Assembly (NCBI RefSeq): GCF_030852425.1
Contig: NZ_NSDM01000013.1
Coordinates: forward strand, 186,001-250,000
Length of the DNA stretch: 64,000 nt
Source: Saccharothrix longispora
GTDB lineage: Bacteria; Actinomycetota; Actinomycetes; Mycobacteriales; Pseudonocardiaceae
Reading direction: 5' to 3'
Shown here: positions 40,148 to 49,126 of the stretch, in pieces
Layout: every line of letters starts with the position of its first letter
How positions within the stretch are numbered: position 1 is the stretch's first letter
The notes under the pieces: generated by a model
Told to the model about the DNA's origin: nothing
What the model saw: the letters and a program-made list of their open reading frames with translations, nothing else
The model's database searches: none
Position numbers and translations under genes: made by a program

Positions 40148-40648
40148 ATGGCCCACATCGAGCTGGACAACCCGCTCCCCGGCATCGCCGGGCTCATGAC
40201 CTACCGCCCGGAGACCGCCGGACCGCTCGCCGAGCTGGCCGAGGTGCTGCTGCGCGGCCCGAGCACCCTGAGCCGGGGTGAGCGGGAGCTGATCGCCGCG
40301 CACGTGTCGGAGCTGAACTCGTGCACGTTCTGCGCCTCGTCGCACGCCGCGTTCGCCGCCGCGCAGCTGCCCGGGGACCACGAGCCGTCACCGAAGCTGT
40401 CGGCGTTGCTGGACGTCGCGGCCGCGGTGGCCGGGAGCGGGCGCGCGGTCACCGCCGAGCTGGTCGCGAAGGCCGGGGAGGCCGGCGCGACCGACCTGGA
40501 GCTGCACGACACCGTCCTGATCGCCGCGGCGTTCTGCATGATGAACCGCTACGTGGACGGGCTGGGCACGTGGGCGCCGGACGACCCCGCCGCGTACGCC
40601 GCGATGGCCCCGCGGATCGTGACCGAGGGCTACGGCGCGCTGCGCTGA
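40148..40648 (+). CDS. AhpD-like/carboxymuconolactone decarboxylase-family protein
   Basis: A 166-residue protein of the CMD/AhpD family. The redox motif is present (SELNSCTFCASSHAAFAAAQ, C-x-x-C followed by H), as in alkylhydroperoxidases that reduce peroxides with thiol help. The fold elements RGPSTLSRGERELIAAHVSE and DTVLIAAAFCMMNRYVDGLG are typical of the CMD domain. ATG at 40148 (MAHIELDNPLPG) was chosen because the family begins there. It is divergent from the GrpE-like gene and has no partner reductase (AhpC) nearby. Confidence 0.9.
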   Translation: MAHIELDNPLPGIAGLMTYRPETAGPLAELAEVLLRGPSTLSRGERELIAAHVSELNSCTFCASSHAAFAAAQLPGDHEPSPKLSALLDVAAAVAGSGRAVTAELVAKAGEAGATDLELHDTVLIAAAFCMMNRYVDGLGTWAPDDPAAYAAMAPRIVTEGYGALR

Positions 40649-40740
40649 CCGGAGCCCACTCGATGTGACGCGGGTCTCCCGCCGAACACGTGCACGTTCA
40701 CAGCCCGTGACCTTCGGTTGACTGGAGGTCGAATTCAGTC

Positions 40741-40770
40741 TTGTGAATGTGCGCGCGGTCACCCTAGAGT
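40741..40770 (+). promoter_or_regulatory. Candidate promoter of the GH9 cellulase gene
   Basis: A -35 TTGTGA (40741-40746) and -10 TAGAGT (40765-40770) at 18-nt spacing, placing the start site inside the adjacent operator pair. Weak consensus match. Confidence 0.35.
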
Positions 40771-40773
40771 CTC

Positions 40774-40800
40774 TGGGAGCGCTCCCAGGGAGCGCTCCCA
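40774..40800. promoter_or_regulatory. Double CebR-type operator
   Basis: TGGGAGCGCTCCCA at 40774-40787 is the full 14-bp CebR box, and a second copy (GGGAGCGCTCCC core, 40788-40799) abuts it head to tail, sharing the A at 40787. CebR represses cellulose-use genes in streptomycetes and is released by cellobiose. The pair lies 44 bp before the GH9 start codon. Confidence 0.85.
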
Positions 40801-40843
40801 GAAGCGTCGTCAACCGTCAGAGCAGACGGAGGAGACCCCGTCC

Positions 40844-43729
40844 ATGAGATCGCTTCCCTCCCCCCGGTGGCGCCGTCGGACCACCGCAACCCTCGCCCTC
40901 GTGGCGGTGAGCGGCGCGTTGGCCGCCGGAACGGCCCAGGCGGCCGATTACGAGCGGCTGATCAACGGCACGTTCAGCAGCGGCACCGCCGACCCGTGGT
41001 GGGCCGGCACCGGCGTCACCAACCGGCTCACCAACGGTGAGCTGTGCGCGGCCGTCCCCGGCGGCACCGCCAACCCGTGGGACGCGCTGATCGGCCAGAA
41101 CGGCGTGCCGTTCGAGGCCGGCCAGTCGTACACGATGAAGTTCGACGCCCGCGCCACCACGCCGCAGCCGATCACGGCGAACCTCGGCGAGGGCGTCAGC
41201 CCCTACCGCGGCATCGCCTCGCACACCGTGCAGCTGACGACCACCAAGCAGACGTTCAGCTTCACCTTCACCTCGGAGCTGGACTTCCCCGACGCCGGCA
41301 ACGGCCAGGCGACGTTCCAGCTCGGCGGGCAGGCGGCGGCCAACACGGTCTGCGTGGACAACGTCTCCCTGGTCGGCGGCGTGAAGCCGCCGGGCGGCGA
41401 CCCGGCCGTGCCGGCGAAGAAGGTCAACGTCGACCAGGTCGGCTACGTGCCGGGCCTGCCCAAGCAGGCGACCCTGACGACGGACGCGACCGCGGCGCAG
41501 ACGTGGGTGCTGAAGAACTCCGGCGGCACCACCGTGGCCACCGGTCAGACCACCCCGAAGGGCCTGGACGCGGACTCCGGCGACCGGACGCACCTGATCG
41601 ACTTCTCGTCCTACGACACGGTCGGCACCGGCTACACGCTGACGGTCGGCACGGAGACGAGCTTCCCGTTCGACATCGGGACCGACCAGGTCAAGAAGCT
41701 GCGCTACGACTCGCTGGCGTACTTCTACCACAACCGCAGCGGCATCGAGATCGAGGCGCAGTACGTCGGGGACGAGTACGCGCGCCCCGCCGGCCACCTC
41801 AACGTCGCGCCGAACAAGGGCGACGACGCCGTCCCCTGCCTCACCGGCCTCGACTGCGGCTACACGCTCGACGTGCGCGGCGGCTGGTACGACGCGGGCG
41901 ACCACGGCAAGTACGTCGTCAACGGCGGCATCTCGGCGTGGCAGGTGCTCAACACCTACGAGCGCGCCAAGCTGATCGGCGACGCCGCCGCGCTGGGCGA
42001 CGGCAAGCTGCGCATCCCGGAGAGCGCCAACGGCGTCCCGGACATCCTGGACGAGGCCCGCTGGGAGGTCGAGTTCCTGCTCAAGATGCAGGCGCCCGAC
42101 GGCATGGTCCACCACAAGATCCACGACGTGAACTGGACCGGCCTCCCCCTGCTGCCGCACCAGGACCCGCAGGCCCGGCGGCTGTCCGCGACCAGCACGG
42201 CCGCGACGCTGAACACGGCCGCGGTGGCCGCGCAGGCCGCCCGCATCTGGAAGACGATCGACCCGGCGTTCTCGGCCAAGGCGCAGGCGGCGGCCGTGCG
42301 GGCGTACGCGGCGGCCAAGGCGAACCCGGCCAAGATCGCCGACCCGAACGACGGCACCGGCGGCGGCGCGTACAGCGACCCGGACGTCACCGACGAGTTC
42401 TACTGGGCCGCGGTGGAGCTGTTCACCACCACCGGTGAGGCGTCCTACCGCGCCGACGTCACGTCGTCGGCGCACTTCAAGGGCGCGAGCCTGAACAACC
42501 GCGGCTTCGACTGGGGCGCCACGGGCCCGCTCGGCGACATCACGCTCGCCCTGGTGCCCAACGGCCTCCCGGCGGCGGACGTGGCGGCGATCAAGGCGAA
42601 GTTCGTCTCCGTCGCCGACGGCCACCTGTCGCAGATGGCGGCCCAGGGCTACCCGGCCCCGTACCGCCCGACCGAGGGCTACGACTGGGGCTCCAACGGC
42701 CTGGTGACCAACAACATCTCGGTGCTGGCGCTGGCGCACGACTTCACCGGCGCCGCCAAGTACCGCGAGGGCGTGTTCCAGGGCCTGCACTACCTGCTGG
42801 GCCGCAACCCGCTGTCGTACTCCTACGTCACGGGCTACGGCGAGCAGGCGGTGCGCAACGTGCACCACCGGCACTGGGCGAACCAGCTGGACCCGACCCT
42901 GCCGATCGCGCCGCCCGGCGCGCTCTCGGGCGGTCCGAACAGCGCGCTCCAGGACCCGATCGCCGCGCGACTGCTCCAGGGCTGCAAGCCGCAGAAGTGC
43001 TTCGTCGACCACATCGAGGCGTACTCGGTCAACGAGGTCACGGTCAACTGGAACTCGGCGTTCGCGTGGGTCGCCAACTGGGCGGCGGAGAAGGTCACCA
43101 CCGCTCCCCCGGTCGACACCACGCCCCCGTCGCGGCCCGGCGCGCCCACCGCGTCGGAGATCACCTCCACGGGCTTCAAGCTCGCGTGGACGCCGTCGTC
43201 GGACGCCGAGAGCGGCGTGCGCGAGTACCAGGTCGTGTCGGTGGAGGGTGACGCGCTGCGCGTGCTCGCCACCACCACCACGCCGTCGGCGACGCTCACC
43301 AACCTGCGCCAGGACACCGCGTACACGCTGTACGTGACGGCCAAGAACGGCGCGGGCCTGTCCTCGCAGTCCACGCAGGTGGTCGTGCGGACCCAGCCCG
43401 GCAGCATCCCGCCGGGCGCGTGCAAGGTGAAGTGGCAGGCCACGACGTGGAACGGCGGCATGTCCGCCAACATCACGATCACCAACACCGGCACCCAGGC
43501 GTGGACGTCGTGGAAGCTGGAGTTCACGCTGCCCGGCACGCAGAAGATCACGCAGGGCTGGTCGGCGAACTGGTCCCAGTCGGGCCAGGCCGCGACCGCG
43601 ACGAACATGCCGTGGAACGGCAACGTCGGCGGTGGCGGCACGGCCGGCATCGGCTTCAACTCCTCCGGCGGCGGCTCGGGTGAACCGACCGACTTCCGGG
43701 TGAACGGCCAGTCCTGCACCAAGGGCTGA
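40844..43729 (+). CDS. Secreted multidomain GH9 cellulase (CBM4-like, Ig, GH9, FN3, CBM2)
   Basis: A 961-residue endo- or exoglucanase. ATG at 40844 has an ACGGAGGAG Shine-Dalgarno; the signal peptide (RWRRRTTATLALVAVSGALA) ends near AQA. Order of domains: CBM4/9-like (residues ~40-185, RLINGTFSSGTADPWWAGTG), Ig-like (~195-285, KVNVDQVGYVPGLPKQATLT), GH9 catalytic (~290-755, GGWYDAGDHGKYVVNGGISA with the catalytic Asp pair, and VNEVTVNWNSAFAWVANWAA with the acid Glu), FN3 (~765-855) and CBM2 (~860-961, CKVKWQATTWNGGMSANITI). It would attack crystalline cellulose. Expected to be induced by cellobiose through the double CebR site. It ends just before a strong double terminator. Confidence 0.96.
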   Translation: MRSLPSPRWRRRTTATLALVAVSGALAAGTAQAADYERLINGTFSSGTADPWWAGTGVTNRLTNGELCAAVPGGTANPWDALIGQNGVPFEAGQSYTMKFDARATTPQPITANLGEGVSPYRGIASHTVQLTTTKQTFSFTFTSELDFPDAGNGQATFQLGGQAAANTVCVDNVSLVGGVKPPGGDPAVPAKKVNVDQVGYVPGLPKQATLTTDATAAQTWVLKNSGGTTVATGQTTPKGLDADSGDRTHLIDFSSYDTVGTGYTLTVGTETSFPFDIGTDQVKKLRYDSLAYFYHNRSGIEIEAQYVGDEYARPAGHLNVAPNKGDDAVPCLTGLDCGYTLDVRGGWYDAGDHGKYVVNGGISAWQVLNTYERAKLIGDAAALGDGKLRIPESANGVPDILDEARWEVEFLLKMQAPDGMVHHKIHDVNWTGLPLLPHQDPQARRLSATSTAATLNTAAVAAQAARIWKTIDPAFSAKAQAAAVRAYAAAKANPAKIADPNDGTGGGAYSDPDVTDEFYWAAVELFTTTGEASYRADVTSSAHFKGASLNNRGFDWGATGPLGDITLALVPNGLPAADVAAIKAKFVSVADGHLSQMAAQGYPAPYRPTEGYDWGSNGLVTNNISVLALAHDFTGAAKYREGVFQGLHYLLGRNPLSYSYVTGYGEQAVRNVHHRHWANQLDPTLPIAPPGALSGGPNSALQDPIAARLLQGCKPQKCFVDHIEAYSVNEVTVNWNSAFAWVANWAAEKVTTAPPVDTTPPSRPGAPTASEITSTGFKLAWTPSSDAESGVREYQVVSVEGDALRVLATTTTPSATLTNLRQDTAYTLYVTAKNGAGLSSQSTQVVVRTQPGSIPPGACKVKWQATTWNGGMSANITITNTGTQAWTSWKLEFTLPGTQKITQGWSANWSQSGQAATATNMPWNGNVGGGGTAGIGFNSSGGGSGEPTDFRVNGQSCTKG

Positions 43730-43733
43730 CCAC

Positions 43734-43767
43734 GTGCCCGGTGGTGGGGCGACCCACCACCGGGCAC
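43734..43767. terminator. First terminator of the cellulase gene
   Basis: Perfect 15-bp arms GTGCCCGGTGGTGGG and CCCACCACCGGGCAC around a GCGA loop, starting 5 bp after the GH9 stop. Stable on both strands. Confidence 0.85.
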
Positions 43768-43772
43768 ACCGC

Positions 43773-43820
43773 GCACCACCGGCCGCCACATCCAGCCCAC
43801 GCCTCGGCGGCCGGTGGTGC
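43773..43820. terminator. Second hairpin between convergent genes
   Basis: Perfect 15-bp arms GCACCACCGGCCGCC and GGCGGCCGGTGGTGC with an 18-nt loop, then a T/C-rich stretch on the plus strand. It sits between the GH9 gene and the converging SDR gene and shares sequence with the first hairpin (CACCACCGG). Confidence 0.75.
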
Positions 43821-43843
43821 GTTCCCCTTTTCCGGCGCGCGGC

Positions 43844-44551
43844 TCACCGGTGGGCGTCCTGCCCCACCGGCCGCACCAGGATCTCGTTGACGTCGACCGT
43901 CGGCGGCTGCTCCACCGCGTACAGCACGGCCCGCGCCACGTCCTCCGGCGCCAGCTTCGGGTCGGCCGCCCGCGACGCCGGGATGCCGCCGGTGTCGGTG
44001 AGACCGGGCTGCACGAGCGTGACGCGCAGACCGGTGCCGACGCACTCGGCGCGGATGGCCTGCGCCAGCCCCGTCACGGCCCACTTCGTCGCCGCGTAGA
44101 GGCTCCCCGGCCGCACGCCGCGCCCGGCCGCCGAACCGGTCAGCACGAGGTGACCGCCGTGCCTCGTCAACGCGGGCATCGCGGCGCGCGCGGTGAACGC
44201 GGGCCCGCACACGTTCGTCAGCACCATGTCGCCCCACTCGGCGGGCGGCGCGCCGTCCTCCGCGGTGAACGAGGTGACCACGCTCGCGCCGGCGTTGGCG
44301 AACACCACGTCGAGCCGGCCCCACTGCTCCTCGACCCGCTGGACGAGCCCGGCAACCTGCTCGTACCGGGTCACGTCGCACGACGCCGACCACGCCCGGT
44401 CGGGCCCGCCCAGTTCGGCGGCCAGCCGGGCGGTCGACGACGCGTCCCGCGCGGCCAGCACCACCCGGTACCCGCGTGCCGAGGCCATCCGGGCGGTCGC
44501 CGCGCCGATGCCGCGACTCGCCCCCGTCACGAGGAACACCTGTTCGCCCAC
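43844..44551 (-). CDS. Short-chain dehydrogenase/reductase
   Basis: A 235-residue NAD(P)-dependent SDR. The Rossmann start is VFLVTGASRGIGAATARMAS, the NAG element is VFANAGASVVTSF, and the catalytic SYK triad is in VLTGSAAGRGVRPGSLYAAT then KWAVTGLAQAIRAE. Length is normal for classical SDRs. The start is GTG at 44551. It is single, with no operon partner, so the substrate cannot be assigned. Confidence 0.93.
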   Translation of the reverse strand: MGEQVFLVTGASRGIGAATARMASARGYRVVLAARDASSTARLAAELGGPDRAWSASCDVTRYEQVAGLVQRVEEQWGRLDVVFANAGASVVTSFTAEDGAPPAEWGDMVLTNVCGPAFTARAAMPALTRHGGHLVLTGSAAGRGVRPGSLYAATKWAVTGLAQAIRAECVGTGLRVTLVQPGLTDTGGIPASRAADPKLAPEDVARAVLYAVEQPPTVDVNEILVRPVGQDAHR

Positions 44552-44646
44552 CCGGCGCAGCGTACTGGTTCGATCACCTGCCGGGAGCCGGGCAACGTTC
44601 TCGTCCCCGCCGGCGTCATAGGGACGTATCCACTGATTGGGGGCAC

Positions 44647-45690
44647 ATGGACATCAACCGCAGGTTCGCGCTCGGGCTCGGCTCGGCGGCCGCCGCGACG
44701 GCCGTGCTGGGAACGGCCGGGACCGCGTCCGCCCAGGCGGAGCGGAGCGAGGCGGACTGGGACGCGCTGATCCCGACGACGGCCGAGCTGGCCCGGCGGA
44801 AGATCGCGTTCAAGTACGGCGTGGCGACGCTGCTCGCCGGCGGCACGTGGTCGTCCCACATCGGCGTGGCCGACCCGGACTGCGTGGTGAAACCCGCCGT
44901 CGAGGACCACGCGGACCGCGTCGTCGAGGCGTACAGCGTGAACAAGATCGCGGTGGCCGTCGCGGTGCTCGACAAGGTCGACCGGGGCCTGCTGCGGCTG
45001 GACCAGCGGGTCGACGTGACGGCGGACATCGTCATCCACGACACCGACGGCATCTTCGGCCTGGACGGCGCCTACCCCAGTTCGGTCACCCTGGGGCACG
45101 TCCTGGCGACCCTGCTGACGGTCTCGGACAACACGTGCGTGCGGTTGTGCGGCCTGGTCGTGCCCGCGCTGGAGCTGAACGAGATCCTGCGCGGCAAGGG
45201 CTTCGTGCACACGCAGGTCGTGCCGGTGGCCAACCCGAACCGCTTCTTCCTCGGCACCACCACGCCGCGCGAGACGTCCACGCTGCTCCAGAAGCTCGTG
45301 AAGGGCGAGCTGCTGTCCGCCGCGTCGACCGCGTACCTGCTGAACGTCCTGCGGTCGCTGACGTCGTTCACCGACGGCGTCCGACTGGAGCTGTCCTCGC
45401 AGGAGCGGCTGAACGTGGCCACCAAGGCGGGCTGGTTCGAGGACGGCCGCAACGAGGCCGGCGTCGTGTTCGACGCCACCGGCAGGGCGATCGTCACCTA
45501 CGCCCTGTTCGCCTCGGGCGCGTTCCGCGGCGACCAGGCCGTGAACGCGGACAACTACGGCGCGACCCACCCGGCGCTGCGCGCCCGGGCCGCCCTGGGC
45601 CGCAGCATGTACGACTCGGTCCTGCGCATCACCACGAACGCCACCCGCGTCCACCGCGCCCGTCCGCACCACCCCTGGATCGGCGCCTGA
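44647..45690 (+). CDS. Tat-exported class A beta-lactamase-like serine hydrolase
   Basis: A 347-residue exported protein. The signal is twin-arginine (MDINRRFALGLGSAAAATAV, cleavage near ASA). The class A fold shows the SxxK motif in AYSVNKIAVAVAVLDKV (Ser and Lys), the SDN motif in LLTVSDNTCVRLCG, and KAGW in place of the usual KTG near residue 265. ALELNEILRGKGF and AGVVFDATGRAIVTYALFA are typical. It may hydrolyse beta-lactams or act as a D,D-peptidase-like enzyme; the missing conventional Glu166 loop was not confirmed. A strong terminator follows. Confidence 0.88.
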   Translation: MDINRRFALGLGSAAAATAVLGTAGTASAQAERSEADWDALIPTTAELARRKIAFKYGVATLLAGGTWSSHIGVADPDCVVKPAVEDHADRVVEAYSVNKIAVAVAVLDKVDRGLLRLDQRVDVTADIVIHDTDGIFGLDGAYPSSVTLGHVLATLLTVSDNTCVRLCGLVVPALELNEILRGKGFVHTQVVPVANPNRFFLGTTTPRETSTLLQKLVKGELLSAASTAYLLNVLRSLTSFTDGVRLELSSQERLNVATKAGWFEDGRNEAGVVFDATGRAIVTYALFASGAFRGDQAVNADNYGATHPALRARAALGRSMYDSVLRITTNATRVHRARPHHPWIGA

Positions 45691-45693
45691 CAC

Positions 45694-45737
45694 CGGGGGT
45701 GCGCCGGCCCGTCGAGGGGTGGGCCGGCGCACCCCCG
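45694..45737. terminator. Strong bidirectional hairpin
   Basis: 17-bp perfect arms beginning CGGGGGTGCGCCGGCCC and closing with its complement, 10-nt loop, located 4 bp after the serine hydrolase stop and facing the converging TIM-barrel gene. Confidence 0.85.
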
Positions 45738-45896
45738 TGCCACCGGACGACCCCTCCGGAGAATTTTCCCGCCGCACGTATCCAGCGGTCCGCGCCGCGC
45801 TCTTTCCCACCAGGGGGGCAACACGGGGGGGATCGACCAGCCGCACCCGCGAGTCGGAGGGGAGCCGACAGCGGGCACGGCGGGTCGTGCTCCACC

Positions 45897-46730
45897 TCAG
45901 GGGGAGACGGGAAGCCGGTCGTGGCCGCCGTCCACGACCGGCTCCCACCCCGTCGCGTGCCGGCGCACCAGGTCCGCCGCCACCTCGTCGACGGGACGCG
46001 CCCACACCTCCTCGTTGAACACCTCCACCTCGACGAACCCGTCGTAGCCGGCCGCCGCAACCAGTGACGTCAGGCCCACCAGGTCCACGTGCCCGTCACC
46101 GGGCAGCCCCCGCCCCAGCAGCACGTCGGCGGGCAGCGGGGTGACCCAGTCGCACACCTGGTAGGACGCGATCCTCGGGGCCGCCGCCGCCACCGACGCC
46201 TCCAGCGCCGGGTCCCACCACACGTGCAGGGCGTCCACCACGACGCCCACGACCCCCGGGGCGTGCGGGGCGGCCAGCTCCAAGGCCTGCGCCAGGGTGG
46301 ACACGACGCCGCGGTCCGCGCAGAACACCGGGTGCATGGGTTCGATCGCCAACCGCACGCCGGCGGACTCGGCGTACGGCGCCAGCACCGACAGCGCCGC
46401 CGCCACCCGCCCCCGGGCCGCCGGCAGGTCCCGGTCGGGCAGCCCGCCGGGCACCAGCACCAGGCACCGCGCGCCCAGCGCCGCCGCCTCGTCGATCGCC
46501 CGCCGGTTGTCGTCCAGCCGCTGGTCGTGACCGGTGAAGAAGCCTCCCCGGCACAGCGAGGACACGGTCAGGCCGGCCGAGCGGACCAGGTCCGCCGTCC
46601 GCGACAGCCCGTAGCCGGCCACCGGCTCCCGCCACAGGCCGACGCCCTCCACGCCGTGCCGCGCGCACGCGTCGACCACCTCGGGCACGGACGCCCGCTT
46701 CACGGTGGCCTGGTTCAGCGACAGCTTCAC
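45897..46730 (-). CDS. Sugar phosphate isomerase/epimerase-like TIM-barrel protein
   Basis: A 277-residue xylose-isomerase-like enzyme. GTG at 46730 gives VKLSLNQATVKRASVPEVVD, then GVEGVGLWREPVAGYGLSRT, AGLTVSSLCRGGFF, VRLAIEPMHPVFCADR and VVGVVVDALHVWWDPALEAS, and near the end FVEVEVFNEEVWARPVDEVA, which place the metal-binding Glu and His of this fold. It is the third gene of an operon with a DUF993 protein and a Gfo/Idh dehydrogenase, overlapping the former by GTGA. Catabolism of a sugar or cyclitol is inferred. Confidence 0.9.
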   Translation of the reverse strand: MKLSLNQATVKRASVPEVVDACARHGVEGVGLWREPVAGYGLSRTADLVRSAGLTVSSLCRGGFFTGHDQRLDDNRRAIDEAAALGARCLVLVPGGLPDRDLPAARGRVAAALSVLAPYAESAGVRLAIEPMHPVFCADRGVVSTLAQALELAAPHAPGVVGVVVDALHVWWDPALEASVAAAAPRIASYQVCDWVTPLPADVLLGRGLPGDGHVDLVGLTSLVAAAGYDGFVEVEVFNEEVWARPVDEVAADLVRRHATGWEPVVDGGHDRLPVSP

Positions 46731-47857
46731 GTCAGCACGCCCAGCAGCCGGGTCCACCGCGTCGCGGCCAGCTCCGGGTCGGGCAGCAGGCCCGCCAGGT
46801 CGGCCAGCCGCAGCACCTCCCCCAGGTGGACGACGTCGCGCGCGGACTGCATGCCGCCGACCATGGTGAACGCGTCCTGGAACCCGCACACCCAGGCCAG
46901 GAACACCACACCGGTCTTGTAGTGGAACGTCGGCGCGCCGAACACGTGCCGCGACAGCGCGGCGGTCGGCTCCAGCACCTCGCGGTACCGCGCGACGTCA
47001 CCGGCGTCGAGCAGGCGCAGCGCGGTGGACGCGGCGGGCGCGATGGCGTCGAAGACGCCCAGCAGCGCGTCGCTGTGCCCGGCCTCGTCGCCCGCGATCA
47101 GCTCCGGGTAGGCGAAGTCGTCACCGGTGTAGCAGCGCACGCCCCCGGGCAGGGCACGGCGCAGGCCCACCTCGTGCGCGGCGTCGAGCAGCGACACCTT
47201 GACGCCGTCCACCTTGCCGGGGTGGGCGCGGACCAGGTCCAGGAAGTGCCCGGTGGCCTCGCCGACGTCCGACGACCCCCAGTAGCCCTCCAGCGCGGGG
47301 TCGAACGCCGTCCCCAGCCAGTGCAGCACCACCGGCCGGTCGACCTCGTCCAGCAGCGCGGAGTACACCTTCAGGTAGTCCTCGGGGCCGCGCGCGGCGG
47401 CGGCGAGCTTGCGGCTGCACATCAGGACGGGCTGCGCGCCCGCCTCGACGACGTCCGCGAGCTGCTCGCGGTAGGCGGTGAGCGGGTCGGCGGTGCCGTG
47501 GTCGGTGCCCACGCCGGCGACCAGCCGCCTGCCCGTCCCCGACGCGGCGAGCGACGCCGAACGCCTGATCAGCTCCAGCGCGGTGGCCCAGTCCAGGCCC
47601 ATGCCGCGCTGCGCGGTGTCCATGGCCTCGGCCACGCCGAACCCGTGCGCCCACAGGTGCTCCCGGTAGGCCAGCGTGGCGTCCCAGTCCAGGCGGGCGG
47701 GCGCGCCCGGCGCGTTCCCGCCGAACGGGTCGGCCACCACGTGCGCCGCCGCGAACGCGACGCGCGACGTGAACGGGCCGACGTCCCACGTGCGAGGGTC
47801 GCCCAGCCGGTGCGATCGGAACGTCCCGTCCGCACCGGGCAGCCGCACGGCGGTCAC
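46727..47857 (-). CDS. DUF993 protein (dihydrodipicolinate synthase-like)
   Basis: A 376-residue TIM-barrel protein of the DUF993 family, distantly related to dihydrodipicolinate synthases and aldolases. Conserved segments include FTSRVAFAAAHVVADPFGG, the DWDATLAYREHLWAHGFGVA region, KLAAAARGPEDYLKVYSALL, RPVVLHWLGTAFDPALEGYW, KVDGVKVSLLDAAHEVGLRR (likely Schiff-base Lys) and VRCYTGDDFAYPELI. GTG at 47857 overlaps the Gfo/Idh stop, and its own stop overlaps the TIM-barrel start, both as GTGA. An aldol-type cleavage of an oxidised sugar acid is plausible; the substrate is not known. Confidence 0.9.
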   Translation of the reverse strand: MTAVRLPGADGTFRSHRLGDPRTWDVGPFTSRVAFAAAHVVADPFGGNAPGAPARLDWDATLAYREHLWAHGFGVAEAMDTAQRGMGLDWATALELIRRSASLAASGTGRRLVAGVGTDHGTADPLTAYREQLADVVEAGAQPVLMCSRKLAAAARGPEDYLKVYSALLDEVDRPVVLHWLGTAFDPALEGYWGSSDVGEATGHFLDLVRAHPGKVDGVKVSLLDAAHEVGLRRALPGGVRCYTGDDFAYPELIAGDEAGHSDALLGVFDAIAPAASTALRLLDAGDVARYREVLEPTAALSRHVFGAPTFHYKTGVVFLAWVCGFQDAFTMVGGMQSARDVVHLGEVLRLADLAGLLPDPELAATRWTRLLGVLT

Positions 47858-48996
47858 GCGGGCACCTCGATCCGACGACCGGTGCGCGACGACTCCAGGC
47901 CCAGCGCCGCCAGCCGCACGCCGCGCGCGCCCGACCGGAAGTCGTGCCCGAACGGCGCGCCGCCGGCCACGTGCCGCAGGAACTCCTCCCACTGCACGAG
48001 GAACCCGTTGTCGAACACCCCGTTGTCGGGCACCTCCTGCCACTGCGACCGGAAGTCGATCGAGCCGGGCACGTCCGGGTCCCACACCGGCTTCGGCGTG
48101 ACCGCCCGGGGCTGTGCCACGCACCGGCGCAGGCCGGCGACGGCGCTGCCGAGCGTCCCGTCCACCTGGAACTCGACCAGCTCGTCGCGGTGCACGCGGG
48201 TCGCCCACGACGAGTTGACCTGCGCCACCAGGCCGTCTGCCAGCTCGAAGACGGCGTACGCCGCGTCGTCCGCGGTGGCCTCGTAGGGCTCTCCGCGCTC
48301 GTCCCACCGGGTGGGCACGTGCGTGACGGCCCGCGCCGTCACCGCCTCCACCTTCCGCCCGAACACGCCCTCCAGCAGGTAGCTCCAGTGGCAGAACATG
48401 TCCACGACGATGCCGCCGCCGTCCTCCGCCCGGTAGTTCCACGACGGGCGCTGCGCGGCCTGCCAGTCGCCCTCGAACACCCAGTAGCCGAACTCGCCGC
48501 GCACCGACAGCACGCGGCCGAAGAAGCCGCCGTCCACGAGCCGGCGCAGCTTGCGGATGCCCGGCAGGTACAGCTTGTCGGCGACCACGCCGTGCTTGAC
48601 GCCCGCCGCGTCGGCCAGCCGGGCCAGCTCGGCGACCTCCTCGGGCGTGGCCGCGACGGGCTTCTCGCAGTAGACGTGCTTGCCCGCCGCGATGGCCGCG
48701 GTCAGCGCCGGGACGTGCGCGGACGTCACCTGCGCGTCGAAGTACACGGCCACGTCCGGGTCGCCGAGCGCCGCGTCCAGGTCGGTGGTCCAGCGGGGCA
48801 GGTCGTGCCGCTGGGCGATCTCCTTGAGCTTGTCGGCGTTGCGGCCGACCAGCAGCGGCTCGGGCACCAGCACGTCGTCGCCCACCCGCACGCCGCCGCG
48901 TTCGCGCAGCGCCAGGACCGACCGCACCAGGTGCTGCCGGTACCCCATGCGCCCGGTGACGCCGTTCAACGCGATGCCGATCGTCCGCACAGCCAT
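47854..48996 (-). CDS. Gfo/Idh/MocA-family oxidoreductase
   Basis: A 380-residue NAD(P)-dependent sugar or cyclitol dehydrogenase. ATG at 48996 (GGGAG Shine-Dalgarno) gives MAVRTIGIALNGVTGRMGYR, a Rossmann fold. The signature lysine is in KHVYCEKPVAATPEEV and the C-terminal domain shows the usual substrate-pocket His in FCHWSYLLEGVFGRKVEAV. The first gene of a three-gene operon. A 16-bp palindrome (49019-49034) just upstream and a divergent LacI-type gene make substrate-induced control likely. Confidence 0.94.
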   Translation of the reverse strand: MAVRTIGIALNGVTGRMGYRQHLVRSVLALRERGGVRVGDDVLVPEPLLVGRNADKLKEIAQRHDLPRWTTDLDAALGDPDVAVYFDAQVTSAHVPALTAAIAAGKHVYCEKPVAATPEEVAELARLADAAGVKHGVVADKLYLPGIRKLRRLVDGGFFGRVLSVRGEFGYWVFEGDWQAAQRPSWNYRAEDGGGIVVDMFCHWSYLLEGVFGRKVEAVTARAVTHVPTRWDERGEPYEATADDAAYAVFELADGLVAQVNSSWATRVHRDELVEFQVDGTLGSAVAGLRRCVAQPRAVTPKPVWDPDVPGSIDFRSQWQEVPDNGVFDNGFLVQWEEFLRHVAGGAPFGHDFRSGARGVRLAALGLESSRTGRRIEVPA

Positions 48997-49018
48997 GCGC
49001 AACACTCCCGATAGTGGC

Positions 49019-49034
49019 TGGAAAGCGCTTTCCA
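49019..49034. promoter_or_regulatory. LacI-type operator between divergent genes
   Basis: Perfect 16-bp palindrome TGGAAAGCGCTTTCCA with the CG centre typical of LacI-family sites. A partial second site CCAAGCGCTGG (49032-49042) overlaps it. It lies 22 bp upstream of the Gfo/Idh start. Confidence 0.85.
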
Positions 49035-49126
49035 AGCGCTGGACGACACGCTACGGTCGGCTCGTCGGCCCCGTCAACCGCCCCGCGGGCTAGTCTCGCC
49101 GGACCAGGAGGCGGAAGGGGACGGCG

